This document shows positions 1 through 8,484 of a DNA stretch of 64,000 bases, in pieces. The translations under genes and the position numbers were made by a program. The stretch covers positions 248,001 to 312,000 of the forward strand of contig NZ_JZEF01000006.1 of NCBI RefSeq assembly GCF_001013475.1, in the 5' to 3' direction. Origin of the DNA: Xanthomonas arboricola pv. juglandis (lineage in GTDB: Bacteria; Pseudomonadota; Gammaproteobacteria; Xanthomonadales; Xanthomonadaceae). Within the stretch, counting starts at the first letter, position 1; each line of letters opens with the position of its first letter. The notes beneath the pieces were generated by a model. That model had not been told where the DNA came from. It saw only the letters and a list, made by a program, of their open reading frames with translations, and searched no databases.

Positions 1-96
1 GGCGTGACAGGCCTGGTCAGTGCGAGCGCCCGCATTCGCAGCATCCTCGCGCCAAGCGGATTCGCACGCGAGGCAGCGCTGGCTGACCGTTTGCAG

Positions 97-324
97 CTAC
101 GGACTATTCCCTGCCGGCAGCGCCTTGAGCGCGGCAATCGCTTCGGCCAGGGCATCGACTTCCGGGTGTTGCAGGCCGCCGGTGACTTCGTATTCGCTGG
201 CGAACAGGCCCTGTTCGAGCAGATGCATCACGGTCTGGTGCTGGGTCCAGCCGCGAGCGACGGAGATGCGACGAATCCTGTCCACCAGCAATGGATCGAT
301 GTCCCGCAACACCAGATCGGTCAT
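97..324 (-). CDS. small hypothetical protein, helix-rich, possibly DNA-binding
   Basis: This 75-residue protein has no function I can assign. The N-terminal half (LVLRDIDPLLVDRIRRISVA) has the feel of a ribbon-helix-helix or antitoxin-type fold: a short strand followed by two helices with a turn at GWTQ. The C-terminal part is an acidic and alanine-rich helix. I place the start at the internal ATG at 324 because the longer open frame up to 408 would overlap the end of ampG and its extra residues have no helix pattern. It lies 58 nt downstream of ampG on the same strand and may be co-transcribed with it. No toxin gene is visible next to it. The RHH suggestion is inference from pattern only. 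Confidence 0.55.
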   Translation of the reverse strand: MTDLVLRDIDPLLVDRIRRISVARGWTQHQTVMHLLEQGLFASEYEVTGGLQHPEVDALAEAIAALKALPAGNSP

Positions 325-382
325 GCCCTGCCTCGTGCACTGCGCTGCCCCGCCTGCATCATCGACAACCTTGGCGGCCGTT

Positions 383-1678
383 TCAATCCGGGCGCCCATC
401 GCGGGCATCCAGCCGCGGCCACAGCCAGGCGAGCAGGGCCAGCGTGGGAACCACGGTCAGGGCGCTGAGGATGAAGAAGGTGCTGTAGGAGGTGGCCTCG
501 ACCAGGAACCCGGACACACCGCCGGCGAATTTACCCGGCAAATTGGCCAGCGAAACCAGCAGGGCGTACTGGGTGGCGGTGAAATTGCGATTTGTCAGCG
601 ATGACATGAAGGCCACCAGCACGGTACCGGCGAACCCCTGGAACAGATTGTCGGCACTGAGTGCGGCGTAGAACGCCCACAATTTGCCAGGGTTCTGCGC
701 CATCAACAAAAACGCCAGGTTGGACAGCGCCACGCCCAGGGCGGCCACCAGCAGCATGCGACGGAAGCCGAACGCCGCCACCGCCGCACCGCCGGCGAAC
801 GCGCCGACGATGCCCATCCATACACCGAACAGCTTGGACACCGTGGCGATGTCGGCCTTGGTGTAGCCAGAATCCAGATAGAACGGCCCGGCCATCACGC
901 CGATCACCTGATCCGGGAATTTGAACAGGCCGACAAATGCCAGCAGGACGATGCCCAGCGCCAGCCCATTGCTGGAGAAGAAACTGGAAATGGGCTGCCA
1001 GAAAGCGCCGGCTACGTCGATGCGACGCACCACCGTGACCAGCGGCCGGTCCGGCTCGCGGCATACCAGGGTGGTGATGATCGGCAGCAGCATCAGCGCC
1101 GACATGGCCAGGTACGCGGAGGTCCAGTTGAGGTATTCGGCCAGGTACAGCGCCCCGGCGCCACCGAGGATCAGGCCGATCCGATAGCCCAGGGTGTAGG
1201 TCGCCGCCAAGGCCGCCTGCGCCGTGTCTGGGGCAATTTCGATGCGGTAGGCATCCACCACCGAATCCTGCGTGGCGCCCCAGAACGAGGCGAACAGCAC
1301 CCAGGCGACCAGGCCGGTGACACTCATGTCCGGGCGCGAAAACGCCAGTGCGAACAGGCCGGCGGTGACGCCGAGTTGCGAGACCAGCAGCCAGGAACGC
1401 CGGCGGCCCAGAAACGCGGTGATCGGGAACGCATAGCGGTCGATCAGCGGAGCCCACAGGAACTTGAGCAGGTAGAAGAAGCTGGCCAGGCTGATCAGAC
1501 CGATGCTGCCCAGATCCAGCCCGACGTCGCGCAGCCGGGTGGACAGGGTCTGCGAGGCGATCAACAGGAACGGCAGACCGCTGCCGAAACCCAGCAGTGC
1601 CATGGTTGCAGCCGATGGCGTGGCGAAGGCCTGCCGGATGCCACGCAGTCCTTTGTAGTTGGGTACAGGCTTGGTCAT
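383..1678 (-). CDS. ampG: AmpG family muropeptide MFS transporter
   Basis: This 431-residue, highly hydrophobic protein matches the AmpG branch of the major facilitator superfamily. AmpG imports GlcNAc-anhydroMurNAc peptides from the periplasm for cell-wall recycling and indirectly controls AmpR-regulated beta-lactamase. Visible family features are the N-terminal LLGFGSGLPFLLIASQTLS helix, the WAPLIDRY loop, GRRRSWL after the second helix, the FASFWGATQDSVVDAYRIE segment, and further membrane helices to the end. Length fits the shorter AmpG forms. The start at 1678 gives the standard N-terminus. The gene upstream is convergent in function with none of its neighbours; the small gene downstream may share its transcript. 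Confidence 0.9.
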   Translation of the reverse strand: MTKPVPNYKGLRGIRQAFATPSAATMALLGFGSGLPFLLIASQTLSTRLRDVGLDLGSIGLISLASFFYLLKFLWAPLIDRYAFPITAFLGRRRSWLLVSQLGVTAGLFALAFSRPDMSVTGLVAWVLFASFWGATQDSVVDAYRIEIAPDTAQAALAATYTLGYRIGLILGGAGALYLAEYLNWTSAYLAMSALMLLPIITTLVCREPDRPLVTVVRRIDVAGAFWQPISSFFSSNGLALGIVLLAFVGLFKFPDQVIGVMAGPFYLDSGYTKADIATVSKLFGVWMGIVGAFAGGAAVAAFGFRRMLLVAALGVALSNLAFLLMAQNPGKLWAFYAALSADNLFQGFAGTVLVAFMSSLTNRNFTATQYALLVSLANLPGKFAGGVSGFLVEATSYSTFFILSALTVVPTLALLAWLWPRLDARDGRPD

Positions 1679-1919
1679 GCGTGTGGCCGCTGGGAACGAG
1701 TGCTGATTGTTGCCGGGCGGGCAGTATCGCTAGCCTCTGCGCGGATTGACCTGCCGGAAACGCATGATTGGCTCCATGAAGGATCCACCGCCATCAGGCT
1801 GCGGCCAGGCACAGCCTGCACGCACTCGAGGTTGATCTCCACGCAGTGGCTGGAAGCACACCACTGGGGGGCCTGGCCAACGGTCCCCATGCTCGTCACT
1901 GCCAGCTGCGCGCCCTCAC

Positions 1920-2720
1920 TCACTCCGCGTAATCCACGATGTACGGCGCGTGGTCGGAGAAGCGCTGCTCGCGGTAGATGGAGCAGGCCTTCACCTTGTC
2001 GCGCAGGCCGGGGGTGACCAGTTGGTAGTCGATGCGCCAACCGACGTTGTTGGTGCGCGCTGCGCCGCGGTTGCTCCACCAGGTGTAGTCCTGGCCCTGG
2101 GGATGCAGCACGCGGTAGGTATCGACCCAGCCGCGGCCGCTGGCGGCGTTGGTGTCTTCCAGCGCGTCGGCGCACAGGCCGTTGAGCCAGTCGCGCTCGG
2201 GCGGCAGGCAGCCGGAATTCTTCTGGTTGGACTTCCAGTTCTTGATGTCCAGCGCCGAGCGCACGATGTTCCAGTCGCCGCACAGCACGTACTGCCGGCC
2301 GCTGGCCAGCCACTGCTCCAGGATCGGCCGCAGCCATTCCATCACCTGGAACTTGTAGCCCTGGCGCAACTCGCCCGACGAGCCGGACGGGATATAGAAG
2401 GACACCACACTCAGGTTGCCGAAGCGCGCTTCGACATAGCGGCCTTCTTCGTCGAACTCGGGCCAGCCCAGCGCGGTGCGCACTTCATCGGGCTCGTGCC
2501 TGCTGTAGATGGCCACGCCGCTGTAGCCCTTCTTGGTGCTGGCGTCGCGGAACCAGGCCTTGTAGCCGGTGGGCAGGAACTTGGGACCGGCCAGCTGATG
2601 CTCCTGGGCCTTGGTCTCCTGCACGCACAGCACGTCGGCGTCTTGGTCGGCGAACCACTCGAAGAAACCCTTGGTGACGGCCGAGCGCAGGCCGTTGGCG
2701 TTGAAACTGATGATGCGCAT
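1920..2720 (-). CDS. xth: exodeoxyribonuclease III (XthA family)
   Basis: The 266-residue product is an AP endonuclease / 3'-5' exonuclease of the ExoIII family acting in base excision repair. Motifs are clear: the N-terminal FNANGLRSA, metal-binding glutamate in VQETKAQ, CGDWNI with the Asp-Asn pair, RIDYQLVT and the C-terminal SDHAPY catalytic histidine. The open frame continues 42 codons upstream to 2846, but that stretch translates the heptamer repeat and begins opposite the pyrE start, so ATG 2720 is chosen; it starts with the typical MRIISFNANG. It is divergent from pyrE, and the 125 bp between them is almost entirely an inverted pair of repeat arrays. Confidence 0.92.
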   Translation of the reverse strand: MRIISFNANGLRSAVTKGFFEWFADQDADVLCVQETKAQEHQLAGPKFLPTGYKAWFRDASTKKGYSGVAIYSRHEPDEVRTALGWPEFDEEGRYVEARFGNLSVVSFYIPSGSSGELRQGYKFQVMEWLRPILEQWLASGRQYVLCGDWNIVRSALDIKNWKSNQKNSGCLPPERDWLNGLCADALEDTNAASGRGWVDTYRVLHPQGQDYTWWSNRGAARTNNVGWRIDYQLVTPGLRDKVKACSIYREQRFSDHAPYIVDYAE

Positions 2721-2845
2721 AGGCCGGGAATGGGGAGTCGGGAATAGGGAATCGTAAAGCCTACCCCAGCGCAGCTGCGAAGGCTGCCGAGGCGCGATGC
2801 GTTTACCATTCCCGATTCTCCATTCCCCATTCCCCATTCCCGTCA
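2721..2845. repeat. inverted pair of GGGAATN heptamer arrays between xth and pyrE
   Basis: The left arm (about 2724-2758) consists of imperfect 7-bp units of the type GGGAATG/GGGAATC. The right arm (about 2800-2843) is their reverse complement (CATTCCC units). The arms are complementary enough to form a long hairpin or cruciform with a loop near 2760-2798. The structure occupies the whole divergent intergenic space and abuts the pyrE ATG, leaving no recognisable Shine-Dalgarno sequence for pyrE. Related arrays occur at 9549-9580 and 61108-61157. Confidence 0.8.
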
Positions 2846-3505
2846 ATGACCGACCACCGCACCCGTTTCCTGCAGCTGGCCCTGGGCGCCGATGCCCTGC
2901 GCTTTGGCGAGTTCACGCTCAAGTCCGGGCGGCTCAGCCCGTATTTCTTCAATGCCGGGCGCTTCGATTCGGGCGCCAAGACTGCGCAGCTGGCGCAGTG
3001 CTATGCCGATGCGATCGATGCGGCCGGGGTGGAGTTCGACCTGTTGTTCGGGCCAGCCTACAAGGGCATCCCGCTGGCGACCGCACTGGCCTGCGCCTAC
3101 GCCGGGCGCGGGCGCGACCTGCCGCTGGCGTTCAACCGCAAGGAAGCCAAGGACCATGGCGAGGGCGGCAGCCTGATCGGTGCGGCGCTTGAGGGCCGCA
3201 AGGTGCTGATCGTCGACGACGTGATCACCGCCGGCACCGCGATCCGCGAGGCGCTGGACATCATCCGTGGCGCCGGCGGCATTCCGTCCGGGATCGTGGT
3301 GGCGCTGGACCGGCAGGAGATCGCCTCCGAGCAGGATCGCCGCTCGGCTGCGCAGGCGGTGGCGGCCGAGGCCGGCATCCCGGTGATCGCGGTGGCCAAC
3401 CTGGGCGACCTGCTTGCTTTTGCGGCAGGAAACGCCGACCTTGTCGGCTTCCGGGAACCGCTGCTGGCCTATCGTGGCCGCTACGGCACCGACACCACAG
3501 GCTGA
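2846..3505 (+). CDS. pyrE: orotate phosphoribosyltransferase
   Basis: PyrE (219 residues) converts orotate and PRPP to orotidine 5'-phosphate in de novo pyrimidine synthesis. The PRPP-binding motif VLIVDDVITAGTAIREAL is complete, and the flexible-loop segment AFNRKEAKDHGEGG contains the catalytic lysine. Other landmarks are FTLKSGRLSPYFFNAG near residue 25 and FGPAYKGIPLA. Length is that of the long gammaproteobacterial form. The ATG at 2846 follows a heptamer-repeat array rather than a ribosome binding site. It is followed 22 nt after its stop by the DUF4124-like gene on the same strand. Confidence 0.96.
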   Translation: MTDHRTRFLQLALGADALRFGEFTLKSGRLSPYFFNAGRFDSGAKTAQLAQCYADAIDAAGVEFDLLFGPAYKGIPLATALACAYAGRGRDLPLAFNRKEAKDHGEGGSLIGAALEGRKVLIVDDVITAGTAIREALDIIRGAGGIPSGIVVALDRQEIASEQDRRSAAQAVAAEAGIPVIAVANLGDLLAFAAGNADLVGFREPLLAYRGRYGTDTTG

Positions 3506-3527
3506 CGGCAGGCGACAGGGGGCTGCG

Positions 3528-4193
3528 ATGATGCCGAGACACACCCGTTTGGCGTTACTCGCCGCCGTTGCGGCAGCCGTGGCCGCCGCACCTGCCATCG
3601 CGCAGGACAAGCCGGCCGCGAAGAAGCTGTATTGCTGGAACCAGAACGGCGCCCGGGTGTGCAGCGATACGCTGCCGCCGGAGGCGGTCAATCAGGCGCG
3701 CGACGAATTCAACGCCAAGAGCGGCCTGCGCAGCGCCGAGGTGCAGCGCGCCATGAACAGCGACGAGCGCGCCGCAGCAGCCGCCAGCGAGCAGCAACGC
3801 CAGGCCGACCTGGCCGCCGAGCAGATGCGCCAGCGCACCGACCAGGCGATGTTGATGTCCTACCAGAGCGAGGACGACCTGCGCCGGGTGTTCAACGAGC
3901 GCATCGCCATCGTCGACAACAACATCCACACCGCGCGCTTCAACGTGACCAGCCTGCGCGAAGGGCTGGCCAGCATGCTGCGCAGCGCCGGCGACCGCGA
4001 ACTGGCCGGCCAGGCGGTGGCCGACAAGCTGGCCGCCGACATCCAGCAACGCCATCGCGAGCTGATGGCGCAATTGCGTCTGCAGACCAGCTTCGAGCAG
4101 CAACGGGTGGCGCTGGACGGCGAGATCGCCGACATCCTGCAGCGCTACCGGGCGATGAAGGAGCCGCCGGCCGGCGCTGCGCCAACCGGCTGA
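3528..4193 (+). CDS. secreted DUF4124-like coiled-coil protein
   Basis: The product has a signal peptide (hydrophobic LALLAAVAAAVAAAPAIAQ, cleavage likely after AIAQ). A short segment KLYCWNQNGARVCSDTLPP resembles the DUF4124 motif with its paired cysteines. A long Gln/Ala/Arg-rich helical region (about residues 75-210) is predicted to form coiled coil. It is probably periplasmic. Two adjacent in-frame ATG codons lie at 3528 and 3531 behind GACAGGGGG, so either could be the start; the open frame further upstream overlaps pyrE and is not coding. It may be in an operon with pyrE. Its specific role is unknown. Confidence 0.75.
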   Translation: MMPRHTRLALLAAVAAAVAAAPAIAQDKPAAKKLYCWNQNGARVCSDTLPPEAVNQARDEFNAKSGLRSAEVQRAMNSDERAAAAASEQQRQADLAAEQMRQRTDQAMLMSYQSEDDLRRVFNERIAIVDNNIHTARFNVTSLREGLASMLRSAGDRELAGQAVADKLAADIQQRHRELMAQLRLQTSFEQQRVALDGEIADILQRYRAMKEPPAGAAPTG

Positions 4194-4308
4194 CCGGCGC
4201 AGCCGTCATTCCCGCCCGTGCAGCGCACTGCGGCGGGCGGCATTTCCCGATCCGACGCCCTGCCCGCATAATGGCCGGTCTTACTCCCTGCCCACGAGGC
4301 TCTCCCGC

Positions 4309-5106
4309 ATGGCCCGGATCATCGCCATTGCCAACCAGAAAGGCGGCGTCGGCAAGACCACGACCGCGGTCAATCTGGCGGCCGGCCTGGCGCGCGCGCC
4401 CAAGCGTGTGTTGCTGGTGGATCTGGACTCGCAGGGCAACGCGACCATGGGCAGCGGCATCGACAAGCGCGATGTGGCCGCCTCGACCTGCGACCTGTTG
4501 CTGGGCGAAAACACCGCCGCCGAAATCCGCGTCACCGCGCCGGAAGGCTTCGACCTGCTGCCGGGCAACATCGACCTGACCGCGGCCGAGATCCAGCTGA
4601 TGGATCAGGGCGAGCGCGAGCAGCGGCTCAAGCGCGCCCTGGCGCCGATCCGCGACGAGTACGACTTCATCCTGATCGACTGCCCGCCGGCGTTGTCGCT
4701 GCTGACGCTCAATGCCCTGACCGCGGCCGATTCGATCATCGTGCCGATGCAGTGCGAGTACTACGCGCTGGAAGGACTGACCGCGCTGCTGGAAACCATC
4801 GAGGCGTTGCGCGCCAACCTCAATCCGGCGCTGGAAATCGAAGGCGTGCTGCGCACGATGTTCGACATCCGCAACAACCTTGCCAATGCGGTGTCGGCAG
4901 AGCTGACCGAGCATTTCGGCGACAAGGTGTTCCGCACCATCGTGCCGCGCAACGTGCGCCTGGCCGAAGCACCCAGCCATGGCCAGAGCATCGTCGGTTA
5001 CGACCGCACCTCGCGCGGTGGCGTGGCCTACCTGGGGCTGGCCGGCGAAATCGTGCGCCGCCAGAACGACCGCAACAAGGCCTACCGGCCCGTGGAGACC
5101 GTCTGA
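4309..5106 (+). CDS. parA: chromosome partitioning ATPase ParA (Soj type)
   Basis: ParA (265 residues) is the cytoplasmic Walker-type ATPase that moves ParB-parS complexes on the nucleoid. The deviant Walker A motif KGGVGKTT lies at residues 11-18, with the signature lysine K11 and P-loop lysine K16. The A' motif VDLDSQGNAT and Walker B IDCPPAL are intact. No N-terminal DNA-binding domain is present, so it is a chromosomal Soj-type ParA rather than a plasmid type I form. Its TGA overlaps the ATG of parB by one base, showing translational coupling. Confidence 0.96.
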   Translation: MARIIAIANQKGGVGKTTTAVNLAAGLARAPKRVLLVDLDSQGNATMGSGIDKRDVAASTCDLLLGENTAAEIRVTAPEGFDLLPGNIDLTAAEIQLMDQGEREQRLKRALAPIRDEYDFILIDCPPALSLLTLNALTAADSIIVPMQCEYYALEGLTALLETIEALRANLNPALEIEGVLRTMFDIRNNLANAVSAELTEHFGDKVFRTIVPRNVRLAEAPSHGQSIVGYDRTSRGGVAYLGLAGEIVRRQNDRNKAYRPVETV

Positions 5107-6035
5107 TGAACAAGCCGATCCCCGCAAAGAAGCGCGGCCTGGGCCGTGGCCTGGAAGCGCTGCTGGGGCCTAAGGGCGCGGCCGCCGCCGCGGCGCCGGG
5201 CGCGGCCAGCGAGGAGGCCTTGCAGCCGGGCGACAGCCTGCGCCGGTTGCCGGTCACCCAGTTGCAGCCGGGCAAGTACCAGCCGCGCAAGGAGATGGAC
5301 GAGGTCAAGCTGGCCGAGCTGGCGGAGTCGATCAAGGCGCAGGGGGTGATCCAGCCGATCGTGGCGCGCGAGCTGGCGCCGGGGCAGTTCGAGATCGTGG
5401 CCGGCGAACGTCGCTGGCGCGCCTCGCAGCTGGCCGGGCTGAGCGAAGTCCCGGTGGTGGTGCGCGAGCTGGACGACCGCACCGTCATCGCGATGGCGCT
5501 GATCGAGAACATCCAGCGCGAAGACCTCAACCCGCTGGAAGAAGCGCAGGCGCTGCAGCGCTTGATCGACGAATTTTCGCTGACCCACGCCGAGGCTGCC
5601 GGTGCGGTGGGCCGCTCGCGTGCGTCGGTGTCCAACCTGCTGCGGCTGCTGGAATTGCCGGTGGCGATCCGCGTGCTGCTGGAAACCCGCCGCCTGGAAA
5701 TGGGCCATGCGCGTGCGCTGCTCACCCTGGCGCCGGAGCTGGCCAGCAAGCTGGCGCAGGAAGCGGCCGACCAGGGCTGGTCGGTGCGCGAGGTCGAACA
5801 CCGTGCGCAGCAGTTCGCCGCCGGCAAGGTGCCCGGCGCCCTGCGCAAGGGCAAGCCGGCCGCCGTTGCGCCGCAGGCCGATATCGCCTCGCTGGAGACC
5901 GAACTGTCCGAATCGCTGGGCACCAAGGTGGTGTTCAACCACGGCCGCGGCGGCAAGGGCAAGCTGGTGATCCACTACACCGACCTGGACACGCTGGACG
6001 GCGTGCTCGAACGCCTGCGCCTGCAGCGCAGCTGA
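5106..6035 (+). CDS. parB: chromosome partitioning protein ParB (CTPase/parS binding)
   Basis: ParB (309 residues) binds parS centromere sites and slides as a CTP-bound clamp. The N-terminal KRGLGRGLEALLG is the ParA-stimulating segment. It is followed by an Ala-rich linker, the ParB/Srx CTP-binding domain with AGERRWRA and the ENIQREDLNPLEEA motif, a helix-turn-helix around SLTHAEAAGAVGRSRASVSN, and a C-terminal dimerisation domain. The start is the ATG at 5106 overlapping the parA stop; the longer open frame reaching back to 4752 is a shadow of parA. I did not see a parS palindrome (TGTTnCACGTGnAACA) in the window. Confidence 0.96.
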   Translation: MNKPIPAKKRGLGRGLEALLGPKGAAAAAAPGAASEEALQPGDSLRRLPVTQLQPGKYQPRKEMDEVKLAELAESIKAQGVIQPIVARELAPGQFEIVAGERRWRASQLAGLSEVPVVVRELDDRTVIAMALIENIQREDLNPLEEAQALQRLIDEFSLTHAEAAGAVGRSRASVSNLLRLLELPVAIRVLLETRRLEMGHARALLTLAPELASKLAQEAADQGWSVREVEHRAQQFAAGKVPGALRKGKPAAVAPQADIASLETELSESLGTKVVFNHGRGGKGKLVIHYTDLDTLDGVLERLRLQRS

Positions 6036-6068
6036 GCCTGTGCACCCGCACCAGGAGCATCCCCGGCA

Positions 6069-6377
6069 ATGAATCCCGCCAAGGTCGATCGCAAGCACCT
6101 GCTGCATCTGACCGACCTGCCGAACGTGGGGCCGGCCTGCGAAAAGGATCTGCAGCGGATCGGCATCCGGGTTGCCGCGCAACTGCGCGGTCGCGATGCC
6201 TACGACATGTATGCGCAGCTGTGTCTGCGCACCGGCGTGCTGCACGATCCCTGCGTGATCGACGTGTTCCTGTCGATCACGCGCTTCATGCAAGGCGAGG
6301 CGCCACGGCCGTGGTGGGCGTTCAGCGCCGAACGCAAGGCAACCCTGGCCAGCGAAGCACCGCTCAGTCTGGGGTGA
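6069..6377 (+). CDS. helix-hairpin-helix protein, Cdd1 (pathogenicity locus) family
   Basis: This 102-residue protein matches the Cdd1/'pathogenicity locus' family. The helix-hairpin-helix-like segment LTDLPNVGPACEKDLQRIGI near residues 14-33 is followed by a second segment containing the family signature DAYDMYAQLCLRTGVLHDPCVIDVF and a C-terminal WWAFSAERK. HhH domains generally bind DNA without sequence specificity. It begins 33 nt after parB in the same direction, with AGGAGC upstream, so it may be the third gene of the par operon. The biological role of the family is not established; some members were named mitomycin-resistance proteins. Confidence 0.75.
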   Translation: MNPAKVDRKHLLHLTDLPNVGPACEKDLQRIGIRVAAQLRGRDAYDMYAQLCLRTGVLHDPCVIDVFLSITRFMQGEAPRPWWAFSAERKATLASEAPLSLG

Positions 6378-6420
6378 GTGCGCGCATGCGATCAGGTGCG
6401 GCCATCAACCGGAGCAACCC

Positions 6421-7146
6421 ATGAGCACTGAAGACGACCAGATCAGCCCCGGCGGCAGCACGCTGATGCTGCACGCGCAGGAAAAGGCATTCGAGCCGGC
6501 ACACGGCGGCGACTGCATCGAGCAGATCAGCGCACATATCGAGCAGCACCTGGGGCCGATCTCGGCAGTGCTGCACGAAATCATCTCCGACGCCGTGCAT
6601 CTGGACGTGCATGTGGTGCCCGCCACCGCGGATGTCCCGTACCTGCGGCTGGTGACCTCGGGCATGAGCGACCGGCCGATGACCCTGCCCGAAGGTGTGG
6701 AAGCGCCGCAGTACATGGAGCTGATGCTGAGCCTGCCCGCCGATTGGCCGATGGACCAGCGCGACTTCGAAGACCCGCGCCACTACTGGCCGATCCGCCT
6801 GCTCAAGACCCTGGCCCGGCTGCCGCACAAGTTCGAGACCTGGCTGGGCTTCGGCCACACCATTCCCAATGGCCACCCGGCCGAACCCTACGCACCCGGC
6901 GTGCGCTTCGACGGCGCCATCGTGCTGCCACCGGTGAGCACGCCCGAGGGATTTGCGCGCCTGGCCATCGATGCCGACAAGACCATCGTGTTCATGACGG
7001 TGGTGCCGCTGTATCCGGAGGAGATGGCGCTGAAACTGAAGGACGGCAGCGATGCGCTGCTGGATCGCTTCGATGCCAAGGGGATTGGGGACATCATTGC
7101 GCTTGATCGCGTCAACGTCGCCAAAAAGCGCTTCGGGCTGTTCTGA
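6421..7146 (+). CDS. suppressor of fused (SUFU) domain protein
   Basis: The 241-residue cytoplasmic protein has the pattern of bacterial SUFU-domain proteins: HLDVHVVPATADVPYLRLVT followed by SGMSDRPM, a YMELMLSLPADWP strand, and a C-terminal FMTVVPLYPEEMALKLKDG segment ending in a short DVIALDRVNVAKKRFGLF-like tail. In bacteria these proteins are often encoded near toxin or immunity genes and several act as immunity proteins, but no toxin gene is visible here. It starts 43 nt after the Cdd1-like gene, with GGAGCAACCC before the ATG. No signal peptide is present. Confidence 0.75.
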   Translation: MSTEDDQISPGGSTLMLHAQEKAFEPAHGGDCIEQISAHIEQHLGPISAVLHEIISDAVHLDVHVVPATADVPYLRLVTSGMSDRPMTLPEGVEAPQYMELMLSLPADWPMDQRDFEDPRHYWPIRLLKTLARLPHKFETWLGFGHTIPNGHPAEPYAPGVRFDGAIVLPPVSTPEGFARLAIDADKTIVFMTVVPLYPEEMALKLKDGSDALLDRFDAKGIGDIIALDRVNVAKKRFGLF

Positions 7147-7194
7147 GCGCCACCTGCCTGCCCGCCCGCTTCCGATATCTCCAGGACCACTGCA

Positions 7195-8160
7195 ATGACC
7201 ATTCTCGTCACCGGCGCCGCCGGTTTCATCGGGGCCTACACCTGCCGCGCGCTGGCTGCGCGCGGTGAATCGGTGGTGGGCCTGGACAACTACAACAGCT
7301 ACTACGACCCGCAGCTCAAACGCGACCGGGTGGCGGCGCTGTGCCCGGGCATCGACATCCGCACGCTGGACCTGACCGACCGCAACGGCCTAGCCGCGTT
7401 GTTCGACGAAATCCGGCCCACACGCGTGGTGCATCTGGCCGCGCAGGCCGGGGTGCGTTACTCGCTGGAAAACCCGTCCGCCTACGTCGACAGCAACCTG
7501 GTCGGCTTCGTCAACATGCTCGAACTGTGCCGGCACCGCGGTGTGCAGCACCTGGTGTATGCCTCGAGCAGTTCGGTGTACGGCGATTCGGCCACCCCGC
7601 CGTTTTCCGAAGACCAGCGCGTGGACCAGCCGCGCTCGCTGTATGCGGCGACCAAGGCCGCCAACGAGCTGATGGGCTATACCTATGCGCAGCTGTACGG
7701 CCTGCGCGCGACCGGGCTGCGGTTCTTCACCGTGTACGGGCCGTGGGGCCGGCCGGACATGGCGCCGCTGATCTTCAGCCGCGCGGTGCTGGCGGGGCGG
7801 CCGATCGAGGTGTTCAACCACGGCAGGATGCAGCGCGACTTCACCTTCGTCGACGACATCGTGGCGGGCGTGCTGGGCGCGCTGGACACGCCCAGCGGCG
7901 AGCCGGTGCCGCACCGGGTGTTCAACCTGGGCAACCACACCCCGGTGGAGCTGGAATACTTCATCGACGTGATTGCCCAGGCTGCCGGGCGCCCGGCCGA
8001 GAAGGTCTACCGGCCGATGCAGCCGGGCGACATGATCCGCACCATGGCCGATACGCAGCGCGCGCACGCCGCCTTCGGCTTCGAGCCGGCCACCCCGGTC
8101 GAGCACGGCCTGCCGCAGGTGGTGGACTGGTGCCGCAGTTATTTCGGCGAGCGCGCCTAG
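7195..8160 (+). CDS. NAD-dependent UDP-glucuronate 4-epimerase-like protein
   Basis: This 321-residue extended short-chain dehydrogenase has the N-terminal NAD-binding GAAGFIGAYTCRAL and the catalytic YAATKAANELM (YxxxK) near residue 150. The NYNSYYDPQLKRDR segment is characteristic of UDP-glucuronate 4-epimerases, which supply UDP-galacturonate for surface polysaccharides. The C-terminal GDMIRTMADTQRA is also typical. It is followed by a 324-nt gap and then by a GT2 glycosyltransferase and a lipid A N-terminal-domain protein, suggesting an envelope glycan role. An alternative reading is a related UDP-sugar epimerase. Confidence 0.82.
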   Translation: MTILVTGAAGFIGAYTCRALAARGESVVGLDNYNSYYDPQLKRDRVAALCPGIDIRTLDLTDRNGLAALFDEIRPTRVVHLAAQAGVRYSLENPSAYVDSNLVGFVNMLELCRHRGVQHLVYASSSSVYGDSATPPFSEDQRVDQPRSLYAATKAANELMGYTYAQLYGLRATGLRFFTVYGPWGRPDMAPLIFSRAVLAGRPIEVFNHGRMQRDFTFVDDIVAGVLGALDTPSGEPVPHRVFNLGNHTPVELEYFIDVIAQAAGRPAEKVYRPMQPGDMIRTMADTQRAHAAFGFEPATPVEHGLPQVVDWCRSYFGERA

Positions 8161-8484
8161 GGCGCGCTTGCCACGTCAGCACAGCGGCGCAGCGGCCAGA
8201 CAATCGCATATCGACGCGAGGTCGCGCCCGCAGCGACGGGCGTATCGGCAGGGCGGCGTGCTGGAGCGTTGAGCTTTCCGCGCCCTACCTGCACCATCCT
8301 GGCGCGGATCACGACCTCCTGCCGGCTGCGCGGGTCCGGTTATTTAACACGCTAGTACACGCTACAGGCTGCTTGACGCTCGCTCCAGCGCACATAACGC
8401 GGGTTCGCTTCATGCCTGACTCAGACAGTCAGGGCACAATGCGCGATCTTTTTCGCTCAGCCTTCATCTGGCCACCACGAATCC
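8161..8484. other. intergenic region upstream of GT2, no gene seen
   Basis: No convincing open frame is present. The region contains a local AT-rich patch (GGTTATTTAACACGCTAG near 8338-8355) that could hold a promoter, and a short inverted repeat CCTGAC-N7-GTCAGG around 8413-8432 upstream of the GT2 gene. Either could regulate the downstream operon; neither matches an operator I know. Confidence 0.4.

Noticed and set aside
1..96. Possible start of a further minus-strand gene (ATG at 44 behind GCGAGG)
   Set aside because: Only about 14 codons lie in the window, too few to support a gene.
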